A stretch of 51,622 nucleotides of DNA from Palsa-661 sp035535015. Lineage in GTDB: Bacteria > Actinomycetota > Acidimicrobiia > Acidimicrobiales > UBA8190. Shown piece after piece: positions 23,417 through 31,629 of the stretch; position 1 is the stretch's first letter; every line of letters starts with the position of its first letter. The position numbers and the translations under genes are program-made. The DNA lies in contig DATLQU010000018.1 in the NCBI GenBank assembly GCA_035535015.1, positions 1-51,622 on the forward strand, read 5' to 3'. Below the pieces are notes generated by a model. It was given only the letters and a program-made list of their open reading frames with translations. It did not search any database and was not told where the DNA came from.

Positions 23417-25323
23417 CCGGTGCTCGACCCCATGACCTCGCCGGCGGCCGTCTGACGGTCCACCTCGGCGGCGATCTCTTCGAGCGTCGGGTGGTCGAAC
23501 AGAAACCGCAACGTGATCTCGACACCGAAGAGCTTCTCCAACCGGACGATCAGCTGGGCCCCGAGCATCGAGTGACCACCCAGCAGGAAGAAATTCTGCC
23601 CTCCCCCTATCTCGGCCACGTCGAGCAGCTCGGTCAGTACCGGCGCGATGGCCGCCTCTGTCTCCGTGCGTGGACGTTCCTCGCTCCCACCTTCGCCGGC
23701 CCCCTCGTCACCGTCGCCACCGTCGTGAACATCGTGGCCGTTTGTCCCGACGGCACCGACTCCGCGCCCGACGGCGGTGGTGGCGGCCTCGACGGGCGCC
23801 GGCAGGGCGCCGCGGTCGATCTTTCCATGGGCGGTGAGAGGCAGCTCGTCCAGCCAGACGTACTTCGAAGGCAGCAGTTGCACGGGAAGGAACCGGCCCA
23901 GGAATCCGTTCATCTCGCTCGGATCGGGCCGATCGGTCCCGGAGCTGACCAGGTAGCTCACCAGCTGCTGGTGGCCGGTGGAGTTCCGCAGCCCGACGGT
24001 CACACTGGACCGGATACCGGGATGAGATTGCAGAGTCGCATCCACCTCGGCCGGCTCCACCCGGAAGCCCCGGATGCTCACCTGGTCGTCCAACCGTCCG
24101 AGGAATTCGATCTCACCGTCGGGCCGTAGCCGCACCCGGTCGCCCGTCCGGTAGCGCCGGCCCTGCGGACCGTCGAGAAAACGCTCGGCCGTCAGGTCGG
24201 GCCGGTTCAGGTACCCGCGCCCGACGACGACACCGCCGATCAGAAGCTCGCCGGCTTCGCCCGGCGTGACCGGTCGCAGATCCTCGTCGACCACTTCGGC
24301 CGTGGCACCGGTGATGGCGGTGCCGATCGACGGCAAACTCTGGCCTCGGTCACCGGCTGTGTCGCCCTCGGCGACTGCGCCCGAGGTGGCAACCACCGTT
24401 GTCTCACTCAGTCCGTAGTTGTTCACCACCGTGAATCCGAGCCCCGCTGGTGGTCGCCGGGTCAGCGCCTCCCCACCGGTCAGCAGGTACCGCATCGCCG
24501 TCTCGTGCGGCCAGGCCAGGCCCATCAGACCTTCAGCCACCGCCGTCGGTAAGAAGGTGACGGTGATGCCCTCGGCTACCAGCCAGTCCCGCAGACGGAG
24601 TGGATCGAGACGGACATTCTCCGGGACGATGTGAAGCGACGCACCCGCAGCCAGGCAGGGCCAGATCTCCCAGGCGGCGGCGTCGAATCCCGGGCTGGCG
24701 ATCTGGGTGCAGCGGTCATCGGCGCCCAGTCCGAAGGAGCTGCGGTGCCAGTCGATCAGGTTGGCCAGGCCGGCGTGTTCGACCATGACGCCCTTGGGCT
24801 GTCCGGTCGATCCCGATGTGTAGACGATGTAGGCCAGATCGGTCGGTCCGCAACGCTGTCCGGCAGGGCCGTCACCGCCGCTGTCACCGCCGTCGCGGTC
24901 TGAGGGTTCAGCCAATTCCCCGGCGCCCGTGACGACGATGCGCGGGCGCTCGCCGAACGTTCCCAACCGGTCGGCCGTGCCGGCATCGGCGACAACGGCG
25001 ACGGCGGCCGAGTCGTCGAGCATCCATCGGATCCGCTCGTCGGGGTAGGTGGGATCGATGGCGACGTACACACCGTCCGCCTTCAGCACGGCCATCGTGG
25101 CGACCACCAGGTTGATCGAGCGGTTGACGCAGAGACCGACGTGGTCGCCCGGCGTGACGCCGATCCGTCGCAGACGACGGGCCAGGCGACCGGCTCGAAG
25201 CGACAGCTCGGCATAGGTCAGCGTGCCTTCCGGTCCGCTGACGGCGACTCTCTGGGGCGAGCTGTCCAACTGATCGATCAGCGGGACGAAAGTAGCTCCC
25301 AGTGTCACCACGTCGGCTCCCAT
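23413..25323 (-). CDS. NRPS adenylation-PCP didomain, predicted leucine-specific
   Basis: 636 residues. The adenylation domain has intact core motifs: A3 'YTSGSTGQPKGV', A5 'NNYGLSETT', A7 'YRTGDRVRLRPDGE', A8 'GRLDDQVSIRGFRVEP' and A10 'LTAHGKIDR'. Reading the binding-pocket positions against GrsA-PheA by eye gives Asp, Ala, Trp (from 'FDAAAWEIW'), Phe ('TFLP'), Leu, Gly ('LLTGGEA'), Asn, Val, Val ('NNYGLSETTVV') and Lys: DAWFLGNVVK, the known Leu code. A Gly/Glu/Asp-rich linker (about 525-550) leads to a carrier domain with Ser585 in 'LGGHSMLGAQ'. No condensation or thioesterase domain is attached. It overlaps the PPTase gene by 19 bp and the P450 by 4 bp. Confidence 0.92.
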   Translation of the reverse strand: MGADVVTLGATFVPLIDQLDSSPQRVAVSGPEGTLTYAELSLRAGRLARRLRRIGVTPGDHVGLCVNRSINLVVATMAVLKADGVYVAIDPTYPDERIRWMLDDSAAVAVVADAGTADRLGTFGERPRIVVTGAGELAEPSDRDGGDSGGDGPAGQRCGPTDLAYIVYTSGSTGQPKGVMVEHAGLANLIDWHRSSFGLGADDRCTQIASPGFDAAAWEIWPCLAAGASLHIVPENVRLDPLRLRDWLVAEGITVTFLPTAVAEGLMGLAWPHETAMRYLLTGGEALTRRPPAGLGFTVVNNYGLSETTVVATSGAVAEGDTAGDRGQSLPSIGTAITGATAEVVDEDLRPVTPGEAGELLIGGVVVGRGYLNRPDLTAERFLDGPQGRRYRTGDRVRLRPDGEIEFLGRLDDQVSIRGFRVEPAEVDATLQSHPGIRSSVTVGLRNSTGHQQLVSYLVSSGTDRPDPSEMNGFLGRFLPVQLLPSKYVWLDELPLTAHGKIDRGALPAPVEAATTAVGRGVGAVGTNGHDVHDGGDGDEGAGEGGSEERPRTETEAAIAPVLTELLDVAEIGGGQNFFLLGGHSMLGAQLIVRLEKLFGVEITLRFLFDHPTLEEIAAEVDRQTAAGEVMGSSTG

Positions 25324-26117
25324 CTGCTCCCCCCGGAGAACCGTTCAACGGTACCCCCCAGAGCGCCGCTCAGGCTCCGGATGATAGCGGTCGAGGGGTC
25401 CGAATCAGCGAGGGCCACCGACGTGGGAGCCGCCGGAATCCACCCGGTCGGGCCCTCTCCGGCGACGGCGGCGGCGAAGCCCGGAGCCAGCTCGATCTGG
25501 AGCACGGTCCAATTCGAGACCGAGGCTGCCCGGCCATCCTCGGCCCAGGTGTCCACCGTCCGGACGGGGAAGGACAGTCCGCTGCCGATGCCCTTCACGT
25601 AAGCCTCCTTGCAGGTCCAACACTGGAAAGAGGCGGCGAGACGCTCGTCTGGGGTCAGCGCCGCCAGTGCCTGTTGCTCGTGGACCGAGAAGAATTTGGA
25701 GGCGATGTCGTCGATGTCGCTCTCGGCGCCGTCGCGGATCGTCTCGACGTCGACGCCGACCTCGGTGCTCCAACTGGTGGCATAGAGCGCGATTCCCGCG
25801 CTGCGTGCCCCGTTGAACTTTAGGTCGCTGCACTCAATTTCGGGTTTTCCCCCGGGTCGGATCGAAAATCGGACCTCGTCGGGCCGGCAGTCCGTCTGAC
25901 CGGCCACCAGATGTCGAAGCCATCCCCGGGCGGCCACGAAATGATCTCGGGCCAGAGGATCGTGATATTCGTCGGCTCGGGCCTGCTCCAGCGACGAGAG
26001 ACACTCCGACAGGCTGGCCAGCGAAGACGCAGGCACGTCGAGAGGCGCCCACCACAAAGTTGCCGGGGCCCCCCGGTCAGCTGACTGATCGCTCGACCTT
26101 GCGGAGTCGGTCGTCAT
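25305..26117 (-). CDS. 4'-phosphopantetheinyl transferase (Sfp type)
   Basis: 270 residues from the ATG at 26117, preceded by GAGGA. Motifs of the Sfp/Gsp group are present: 'VGVDVETI' with a Mg-binding Asp, 'KFFSVHEQQAL', and 'CWTCKEAYVKGIGSGL'. It transfers the phosphopantetheine arm of CoA to a carrier Ser; the obvious target is Ser585 of the next gene's product, which it overlaps by 19 bp. The gene opens the five-gene operon, so the cluster brings its own carrier activation. A longer reading to 26483 in frame has no signal and is ignored. Confidence 0.92.
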   Translation of the reverse strand: MTTDSARSSDQSADRGAPATLWWAPLDVPASSLASLSECLSSLEQARADEYHDPLARDHFVAARGWLRHLVAGQTDCRPDEVRFSIRPGGKPEIECSDLKFNGARSAGIALYATSWSTEVGVDVETIRDGAESDIDDIASKFFSVHEQQALAALTPDERLAASFQCWTCKEAYVKGIGSGLSFPVRTVDTWAEDGRAASVSNWTVLQIELAPGFAAAVAGEGPTGWIPAAPTSVALADSDPSTAIIRSLSGALGGTVERFSGGSRWEPTW

Positions 26118-26582
26118 ATTCGTCCTCGTCGACGCTACCAAGCGCCGGAACCGAGGCTCCTCGACGTTCCGGCCGAGAGCCGTCCGATCAGGGGTGATGA
26201 GGGGCCTTTCCATAAGGAGGTTTCGACTCTCGAAGGTCTCAGATCGTGTTGTCACTCTGTGTGCATGATGAACCACGCCAGGGTGTTGACGTTCCCTGTC
26301 GACGGTGGCGGGATGCCCGACCTGATCGACGCCCTCGACGAAGCGACGACTCCGGTGGCCTTCTCTGCCTGGAAGAACATGGACCCCGGTTGACTCGACG
26401 GACCTGGGTGTGAACAGCCATGTCGAAAAGGTCATCCGGTTCATGGCTGCCCAAGCGCCGGTCAGATCGGACTCCGCCTTCACCTGAACGTCGTTTCGGC
26501 GAACTGAATTCCGGACAGACGAACTGAATGGACAGACGAACTGAATGGACAGATAGGACTGAATGGACAGATAGGACTGTCG
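26118..26582. other. Gap between the NRPS operon and tRNA-Lys; small ORF possible
   Basis: This probably holds the operon promoter, though I cannot pick it out. On the plus strand a 42-codon frame at 26265-26393 reads 'MMNHARVLTFPVDGGGMPDL' and ends 'AFSAWKNMDPG'; it has coding-like composition but no good ribosome-binding site and may be a gene relic. Confidence 0.3.
26501..26580. repeat. 17-18 bp tandem repeat beside tRNA-Lys
   Basis: Units of the form 'gaactgaatggacagac' and 'ggactgaatggacagata' occur about four times, ending 3 bp from the 3' end of the minus-strand tRNA gene. There is no palindrome and no T-run. Confidence 0.7.
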
Positions 26583-26655
26583 TGGGCCGCCCGGGGCTCG
26601 AACCCGGCACCTTGGGATTAAAAGTCCCCTGCTCTACCTGATGAGCTAGCGGCCC
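26583..26655 (-). tRNA. tRNA-Lys (TTT anticodon)
   Basis: The 73 nt fold into a full cloverleaf: acceptor GGGCCGC/GCGGCCC, D arm GCTC/GAGC, anticodon loop CTTTTAA (anticodon TTT), variable loop AGGTG, T arm CCGGG-TTCGAGC-CCCGG, and discriminator A. CCA is not encoded. The anticodon stem has a G-A mismatch at its outer pair. Confidence 0.93.
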
Positions 26656-27336
26656 GACTGGGTTTTCTTGGCCAAACGTATCCATCTCGGACAATGACCG
26701 CTCTTCGGGTCTACCGCAGGTCAGATGGCGCGGTGACGCCAATGCCGCCTGAGGAGCCGACCCGGTCCCGAACTGTACTTTTCCCTCGTCTCCGAGCTGG
26801 TCGGGAAGGGATCGAGCAGGTGTGTGTCTCCTGCTCCCGGGGCTGGGCGGGTACGCAGCGGGCTCCCCGCCTTCACAGGCCCAACACTACGGGCACAAAA
26901 TGAGAGGGCTTGATCGTACGGCTGCGGATGCGTGCCGGCCGCCCCGGTCGGTGGCTCGGTCACCTCTCGTCGAGTTCCACGGCGACTCCGGCGACGTCGC
27001 TGCCCGCTCATTGAGCCGACGGTGGACGGGCGAAGAGCGGGTGGACGGCGATGCCGCGACCAACAGAAGCGCCGATGGTGCGCTGATGGGCCGATGGTGC
27101 GCTGATGGGCCGATGGTGCGCCTGATGGGCGCAGAAGGATCGGCGTCTTGTCAGGCTCTTCTCCGGCCAGTTCCTACTGGAGATCGACGGCGCCGAATGG
27201 ACGCTGGTCGACGGGTCCACCGTCGTCGGTCGAGCATGCCCGATCCCTGAGGTCATCACTATTGACGGCGTGACCGAAGGATCACTGTGCGTAAGATAAT
27301 CAAGGGACTGACGGCCAGGGTGGCGAGGCCGGCCCC
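26656..27336. other. 681-bp gap without a supported gene
   Basis: I see no complete gene. Near 27149-27250 the plus strand reads 'RLVRLFSGQFLLEIDGAEWT' then 'LVDGSTVVGRACPIP' and a stop, which looks like the C-terminus of a lost protein but matches nothing I know. A three-unit repeat lies at 27072-27131. Confidence 0.35.
27072..27131. repeat. 19-bp tandem repeat, three units
   Basis: 'cgatggtgcgctgatgggc' is repeated three times, the last with one extra base. It lies in the gene-free gap before the Ig-repeat protein. Confidence 0.75.
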
Positions 27337-28962
27337 ATGCCAGACGGGCCGGGCTCGGGGTGGGGCGGGATGGTCGGAAGGGGTCAGAGGGTGCCAGCAG
27401 ACAGGACGACGGCCCGACGGGTCATCCTGGGGACGATCGTCTTGGGGCTGGGCACACTGGTGACGCTGACCGCCGGGGCGGCGGCGCCGGCGGTGGCCGG
27501 AGCCGGAGCCGGAGTCGAGAAAACCCTCGGGGACAGGACTCATTTCAACAGGCAGCGAACCCGTTTGACCAAGGTCCAAGTCGGAAGCGCCTGGACTCTC
27601 CAGGCCGGAACAACCTGCGAAATTGACTCCTTCTTCCCGCGGCGATCGTTCTCCGACGTCGCCGGGAGCGGGGATCAGGGCGGGTACCACAGTGGCCAGA
27701 GCAAGATCCTCACCATGACCTGGACGGGGGGCGCCGCCGCCGGAGAGACCTTCGAAGGCAGCTGGTCCCGCAGGACCGGGGACTACTCCGGCACCTACTG
27801 GCACGACGGCCAGAGTGTCGCCGCCACTCTCATTCCCTTTTCGGCCGGCGGCTGTGGCACGGTCTTGACCCCGACCTTCCATAGCCAGATGGAGCTTTCC
27901 ACCCTTGTTCCCGGGGCTTATGACATCGACAGGGCCATCGTCACCGGAGTGGGTCGGGTTGTGCCCACCGGGACCGTCCACTTCTACGTCTGCCCCGGCG
28001 GCGAGATCTGCACGCCGATTTCCTCCGGGGTCGTCGACCTCGGTCCCGTCAGCCTGTCGGGCACGGCCGGCATCTCGACCGCCGCCGTCAGCTCTGCCCG
28101 TTTCACCCCGTCGGCCAGGGGGAGCTACTGCTTCCTTGGCGTCTATTCCGGTGACGCCCGTTACGCCGCGGCCTCAGACGGATCGATTTCCCATGAGTGC
28201 TTCACCATGGCCACGGGCAACCCCGCAGTGGCGACCAAGCCGGCGAGCCCCAGTATCGTGATCGGCGCGTCCGAGACTGACGCCGCCACCGTCCTCGGGT
28301 CAGAAAGGGTCTCACCCACCGGGAGCGTCCATTTCTACGAATGTGCGGGCGGTACCAGCCCTTGCACGGTGGAAAATGCGGCCAACGCCGGTTCGGACCT
28401 CGGAATCGTCTCTTTATCCGACGTGCTCGGCACCCCCGCCGCCTCTTCCGTCGCCTTCACCCCCCAGGCCACGGGGAGCTACTGCTTCCTCGCCGTCTAC
28501 TCCGGTGACGCCAGCTACTTTCCGGCTTCCGACGGGTCGAGCGACGAGTGCTTCACCGTCACCACCGCCACGGCGAGCATGAACGCCCGACCGGACCCCG
28601 AGGACTTCACCGTCGGCATGTCGACCCGCGACACGGCCACCGTCAGGGGCGCCTACGGGCTCACACCGACCGGCAGTGTCACCTTCTCCATCTGCGGTCC
28701 GCAGGAGACCTCCTTCGCCGTTGCCTGCAGCGACGCCGGGACGGACGTCGGTTCCGCCCCGCTGTCGGGCACCGGAGATGGCTCAGCTGACGCCGCCGCC
28801 ACCAGTCCCAGCGTCACCCCGTCGTCGGCGGGCGTCTATTGCTTCTTCGCCGTGTACTCCGGCGACAGCCATTACAACCCGGTCGCCGACGGGTCCACGG
28901 GTGACGAGTGTTTCCAGGTCGATCCCACGGACACTCATCCCACAACCACAATTCCGGGGTGA
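27337..28962 (+). CDS. Secreted protein with three Ig-like repeats
   Basis: 541 residues. A long signal peptide is at about 13-50 ('RRVILGTIVLGLGTLVTLTA' then 'AAAPAVAGA'). A unique region at 55-170 contains 'TMTWTGGAAAGETFEGSWS'. Then come three domains of about 115 residues each, carrying 'PTGTVHFYVCPGG', 'PTGSVHFYECAGG' and 'PTGSVTFSICGPQ' near their starts and 'GSYCFLGVYSGD', 'GSYCFLAVYSGD' and 'GVYCFFAVYSGD' near their ends, with conserved Cys. These are Ig-like repeats of the bacterial adhesin/surface type. There is no LPXTG or C-terminal membrane helix, so it is probably released. The start is uncertain: ATG at 27370 is equally possible. Confidence 0.75.
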   Translation: MPDGPGSGWGGMVGRGQRVPADRTTARRVILGTIVLGLGTLVTLTAGAAAPAVAGAGAGVEKTLGDRTHFNRQRTRLTKVQVGSAWTLQAGTTCEIDSFFPRRSFSDVAGSGDQGGYHSGQSKILTMTWTGGAAAGETFEGSWSRRTGDYSGTYWHDGQSVAATLIPFSAGGCGTVLTPTFHSQMELSTLVPGAYDIDRAIVTGVGRVVPTGTVHFYVCPGGEICTPISSGVVDLGPVSLSGTAGISTAAVSSARFTPSARGSYCFLGVYSGDARYAAASDGSISHECFTMATGNPAVATKPASPSIVIGASETDAATVLGSERVSPTGSVHFYECAGGTSPCTVENAANAGSDLGIVSLSDVLGTPAASSVAFTPQATGSYCFLAVYSGDASYFPASDGSSDECFTVTTATASMNARPDPEDFTVGMSTRDTATVRGAYGLTPTGSVTFSICGPQETSFAVACSDAGTDVGSAPLSGTGDGSADAAATSPSVTPSSAGVYCFFAVYSGDSHYNPVADGSTGDECFQVDPTDTHPTTTIPG

Positions 28963-28972
28963 GGCGGCTGCA

Positions 28973-29022
28973 GCGCCGGGCTCCACGGCGCCGGGCTCCA
29001 CGGCGCCGGTCACCACGGCGCC
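28973..29022. repeat. 15-bp tandem repeat after the Ig-repeat gene
   Basis: 'gcgccgggctccacg' occurs at 28973 and 28988, a diverged copy at 29003, and a partial one after that. It begins 10 bp past the stop codon. Confidence 0.75.
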
Positions 29023-29039
29023 GAGTTGAGGCGGTGGTC

Positions 29040-29116
29040 GGGACCTGACGAGGCGGGTCAGGACCTGACGAGGCGAGGTCGGGACCTGACGAGGCGGGGT
29101 CAGGACCTGACGAGTC
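29040..29116. repeat. 20-21 bp tandem repeat including the encapsulin stop
   Basis: 'gacctgacgag' recurs at 29042, 29062, 29083 and 29104. The last unit is coding: it contains the final codons (LVRS) and TGA of encapsulin on the minus strand. The other three lie downstream, so the gene's 3' end has been copied outward. Confidence 0.8.
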
Positions 29117-29909
29117 GGACGGACACGGCCGCATCCGGTTCGAGAACGTGGAAGGAGAAGCTCTCCTCGAAGTAGAGATGGACCTTGTCGGCGTCGTGGT
29201 CGATGTAGCCGATCGAGAGGTCCTGGCCGCTTTCGAGGTGGAAGTCCCCGCCGCGCAGGCTGAGGACGACGCCTTCCTCCACTCCGGGGGCCCAGACGAC
29301 CGGACCTCCGAGGATCTGCCGGAGATGGTCGAGGAGCAGGAGGCCGCCGTGTTCCGTGGTCTCGATGATGCCGGTGTAGCCGACCGGGCCGATGGCCAGG
29401 CCGTAGGGGCCGTCGACACCGGACTGCCGGAGGAGGTCGACGGCTTTGGCCACGGCCGTGGGCGAGTGTTCGAATTCGCCGTCGAAGGCGACCGGCGCGT
29501 GGGATGACACTTCGGTGATCCCCTTGATGTCCGCCCCCTTGTAGCCGTGGAAGACGGCGATGTTCTCGGCCAGGGCGATGCGCTTGGCGGCATGGTCCAG
29601 GTCGGCCAGATCGACTGCCGCGCCCCGGTCGATGTCGTCGATCTCGGCGCGCGAGACGGTGAAGACGGCGCGCAACTCGACCAGGGGGAGAACCCGGCGC
29701 TGAAGGGCGGTGACACCGTCGGTCGGCGACTTGGAGATCTTGGCCACCCGGCCGAGGTTGGTCGAGGAGTGGTCCCAGCCGTGGGGCCCGACGAAGTCGA
29801 CGAGCTTCCGGGCGGCCAGGTAGGTGGTCAGACGCGACTTCGCCTCGTCCTCGATGGCCTCCCAACCGGCGCAAGAGATGGGGGCGAGGTCGTGCAGAAG
29901 ATGATCCAT
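29100..29909 (-). CDS. Encapsulin shell protein (family 1, HK97 fold)
   Basis: 269 residues, the normal length for a family 1 encapsulin. Landmarks include 'MDHLLHDLAPISCAGWEAIE' at the N-terminus, 'VDFVGPHGWDHSSTNLGR', 'RRVLPLVELRAVFTVSR' and 'DLSIGYIDHDADKVHLYFEE' at the E-loop/A-domain end. The start ATG shares one base with the stop of the upstream ferritin (TGATG), so the cargo and shell are translationally coupled. The expected product is an icosahedral protein compartment that packs the ferritin and stores iron. The last four residues and the stop lie in a tandem repeat that continues downstream. Confidence 0.93.
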   Translation of the reverse strand: MDHLLHDLAPISCAGWEAIEDEAKSRLTTYLAARKLVDFVGPHGWDHSSTNLGRVAKISKSPTDGVTALQRRVLPLVELRAVFTVSRAEIDDIDRGAAVDLADLDHAAKRIALAENIAVFHGYKGADIKGITEVSSHAPVAFDGEFEHSPTAVAKAVDLLRQSGVDGPYGLAIGPVGYTGIIETTEHGGLLLLDHLRQILGGPVVWAPGVEEGVVLSLRGGDFHLESGQDLSIGYIDHDADKVHLYFEESFSFHVLEPDAAVSVRLVRS

Positions 29910-30328
29910 CAGTCGACTCCCTTGAGGCTGCCGATCGCGAGTGAGCCCGAGCCGACCGGTCCCGGCGGCGAGGCAGTGGCCGCGGTATCGGCAGCGGCGC
30001 CGGACTTGGCGCCGGACTCGGCTTCGGCTTCGGCTTCGGCTTCGATCTCGGTGACCGGTGCCGTGGTGAACAGGTAGGTACGGAGGTGTCTGTCGAGGAC
30101 GGGGTCGTTGCGGCGGAGCCACTCGATGGTCATGGCCGCATGCTCCTTCTCCTCGTCGCGGTTGTGGGCCAGGACGGCGGCCAGGGCGTCGTCACCGGTG
30201 GCGTCGACGCGCTGGTCGTACCAGTCGACGGCCTCGAGTTCCTCCCGGATCGAGACGATGGCCCGGTGGCGGTCGATGGTGGCGCTCTGGATGAGCTCTT
30301 GGGGTTCGTGAAGGCCTTCTGAGGCCAT
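29909..30328 (-). CDS. Encapsulated ferritin-like protein (EncFtn cargo)
   Basis: 139 residues. Residues 1-95 match the EncFtn family: 'MASEGLHEPQELI', 'HRAIVSIREELEAVDWYDQR', 'LAHNRDEEKEHAAMTIEWLR'. Glu30, Glu60 and His63 correspond to the ferroxidase ligands Glu32, Glu62 and His65 known in Rhodospirillum rubrum EncFtn. An Ala/Glu/Gly linker (95-125), partly a tandem 'EAEAEAEAE', leads to the cargo-loading peptide 'GSLAIGSLKG' at the C-terminus. A perfect AGGAGG stands before the ATG. It oxidises Fe(II) and delivers it for mineral storage in the shell encoded by the next gene. Confidence 0.93.
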   Translation of the reverse strand: MASEGLHEPQELIQSATIDRHRAIVSIREELEAVDWYDQRVDATGDDALAAVLAHNRDEEKEHAAMTIEWLRRNDPVLDRHLRTYLFTTAPVTEIEAEAEAEAESGAKSGAAADTAATASPPGPVGSGSLAIGSLKGVD

Positions 30329-30477
30329 GCATTTCCTCCTGAAGCCGATGTCGTCCCGACGTCTCAGCTGGTGGCGAGGCTATCCGAATGACCCGGCCAG
30401 AGAAACGGTGACGCGGAGCGGACCATCGTTGCGACCCGTTTCCGTGTCCGACCCGTCCTGGCCGCCGGTGCCACCGG

Positions 30478-30582
30478 GCTACTCGGTCCGGGGCTACTCG
30501 GTCCGGGGCTACTCGGTCCGGGGTGAGTCGGTCCGGGGCTACTCGGTCCGGGGCTACTCGGTCCGGGGTGAGTCGGTCCAGG
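30478..30582. repeat. 15-bp tandem repeat including the epimerase stop
   Basis: Seven units of 'ggctactcggtccgg' or 'ggtgagtcggtccgg'. On the minus strand the first units encode the epimerase's last residues (TDSPRTE) and its TAG, and the rest lie downstream in the same phase, each TAG-bearing unit repeating the stop codon. No gene lies in 30329-30553 apart from this array. Confidence 0.85.
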
Positions 30583-31615
30583 TGATCTTGGCCCGACGGG
30601 CCGGGTTGACCTTGTCCTGATCGACGAACCAGTGAGCCGAGGCGGCCAATGCGGCGGCGGCCGGCCGGGGGGCGTAGCCGAGCTCGGCACGCGCCCGGGA
30701 GTCGTCGAAGCTCATACGGGTGGTGGACATCCGGGCTGCCTCGATGGGGACGGAGGGGTGGCGGTGAAGCAGGTTCCCCTCCACGAACTCCGACAGACGG
30801 GCGACACCGAGGGCCAGGGCCCGGGGGACCGGCAGCCGCGGCCGGGGCAGACCGGTGAAGGCGGCCAGGGTGTCGAGAAGGCGTTTGAGGGTGTAGTTCT
30901 CTCCACCGAGGATGTAGGAGCGGCCGACGGCGCCGCGTTCGAGCGCCAGGATCTGGCCGGCGGCGAGGTCGTCCACGTGGGCGACGTTCAAGACGGTATC
31001 CACGTAGCCGGGGACCCGGCCGTTCAGGTAGTCGAGGACGAGTCGGCCCGTCGGCGTGGGGGCGCGGTCGCCCGGACCGAGGGGGAAGGTGGGCAGGATG
31101 ATGCTGACCGGAAGTCCTTCGGCCGCGGCGCGCAGGACCTCGTGTTCGGCCACGTACTTGGACTGTTTGTAGGAGCCGAAGAGGTGGCTGACCTCCGCGT
31201 GGGACCGCTCGTCGGAGGGCCGGGCGTGCTTGCCGGACTCGAGTCCGAGAGTGCCGACGGTGGAGGTATAGACCAGCCGTTCGGTGCCGGCGCGCTTGGC
31301 CGCGTCCATGATGTTGCGGGTGCCGCCCACGTTGACGTCGTAGAACTGGCGGGGGTCGCGGGCCCAGAAGCGGTAGAGGGCGGCGACGTGGAAGACGGCC
31401 CGGCAGTCCTTGACGGCGCGGTCCACCCCTTCGGGATCCCGGAGATCGACTTCGAGCCGCTCGATGTCGAAGTCGGTCAGGTTGGTGTGGTCGGCTCCCG
31501 GTTCCAAGAGGGCGACCACCTGGACCCCGCGTCCGAGCAGAGCCCGGGTGACGGCGGAACCGATGAAACCGGAGGCACCGGTGACGAGGACGCGATCTCG
31601 CGACGACAGCTCCAC
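30554..31615 (-). CDS. NAD-dependent epimerase/dehydratase, HpnA-like
   Basis: 353 residues, an extended SDR. 'VTGASGFIGSA' is at 11-21, 'FHVAALYRFWARDP' follows, then 'VYTSTVGTLG' and the active-site 'SYKQSKYVAE'. 'ALYRFWARDP' is close to the hallmark region of HpnA, the hopanoid-associated sugar epimerase. It starts 14 bp after the class III aminotransferase and is surely co-transcribed. Together they resemble HpnA and HpnO, which modify the hopanoid side chain; no squalene-hopene cyclase is in the window, so this is a working guess. Dihydroflavonol-reductase-like activity is the main alternative. The C-terminal residues come from a tandem repeat. Confidence 0.8.
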   Translation of the reverse strand: MELSSRDRVLVTGASGFIGSAVTRALLGRGVQVVALLEPGADHTNLTDFDIERLEVDLRDPEGVDRAVKDCRAVFHVAALYRFWARDPRQFYDVNVGGTRNIMDAAKRAGTERLVYTSTVGTLGLESGKHARPSDERSHAEVSHLFGSYKQSKYVAEHEVLRAAAEGLPVSIILPTFPLGPGDRAPTPTGRLVLDYLNGRVPGYVDTVLNVAHVDDLAAGQILALERGAVGRSYILGGENYTLKRLLDTLAAFTGLPRPRLPVPRALALGVARLSEFVEGNLLHRHPSVPIEAARMSTTRMSFDDSRARAELGYAPRPAAAALAASAHWFVDQDKVNPARRAKITWTDSPRTE

Positions 31616-31629
31616 AGCGGCGGCGGGCT

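Noticed and set aside
25305..26483. Longer PPTase start at 26483 or at an ATG near 26214
   Set aside because: No ribosome-binding site on the coding strand and no family similarity in the extension; the ATG at 26117 has GAGGA upstream.
29040..30582. CRISPR-like repeats
   Set aside because: Units follow each other without spacers, differ between loci, and no cas gene is present.
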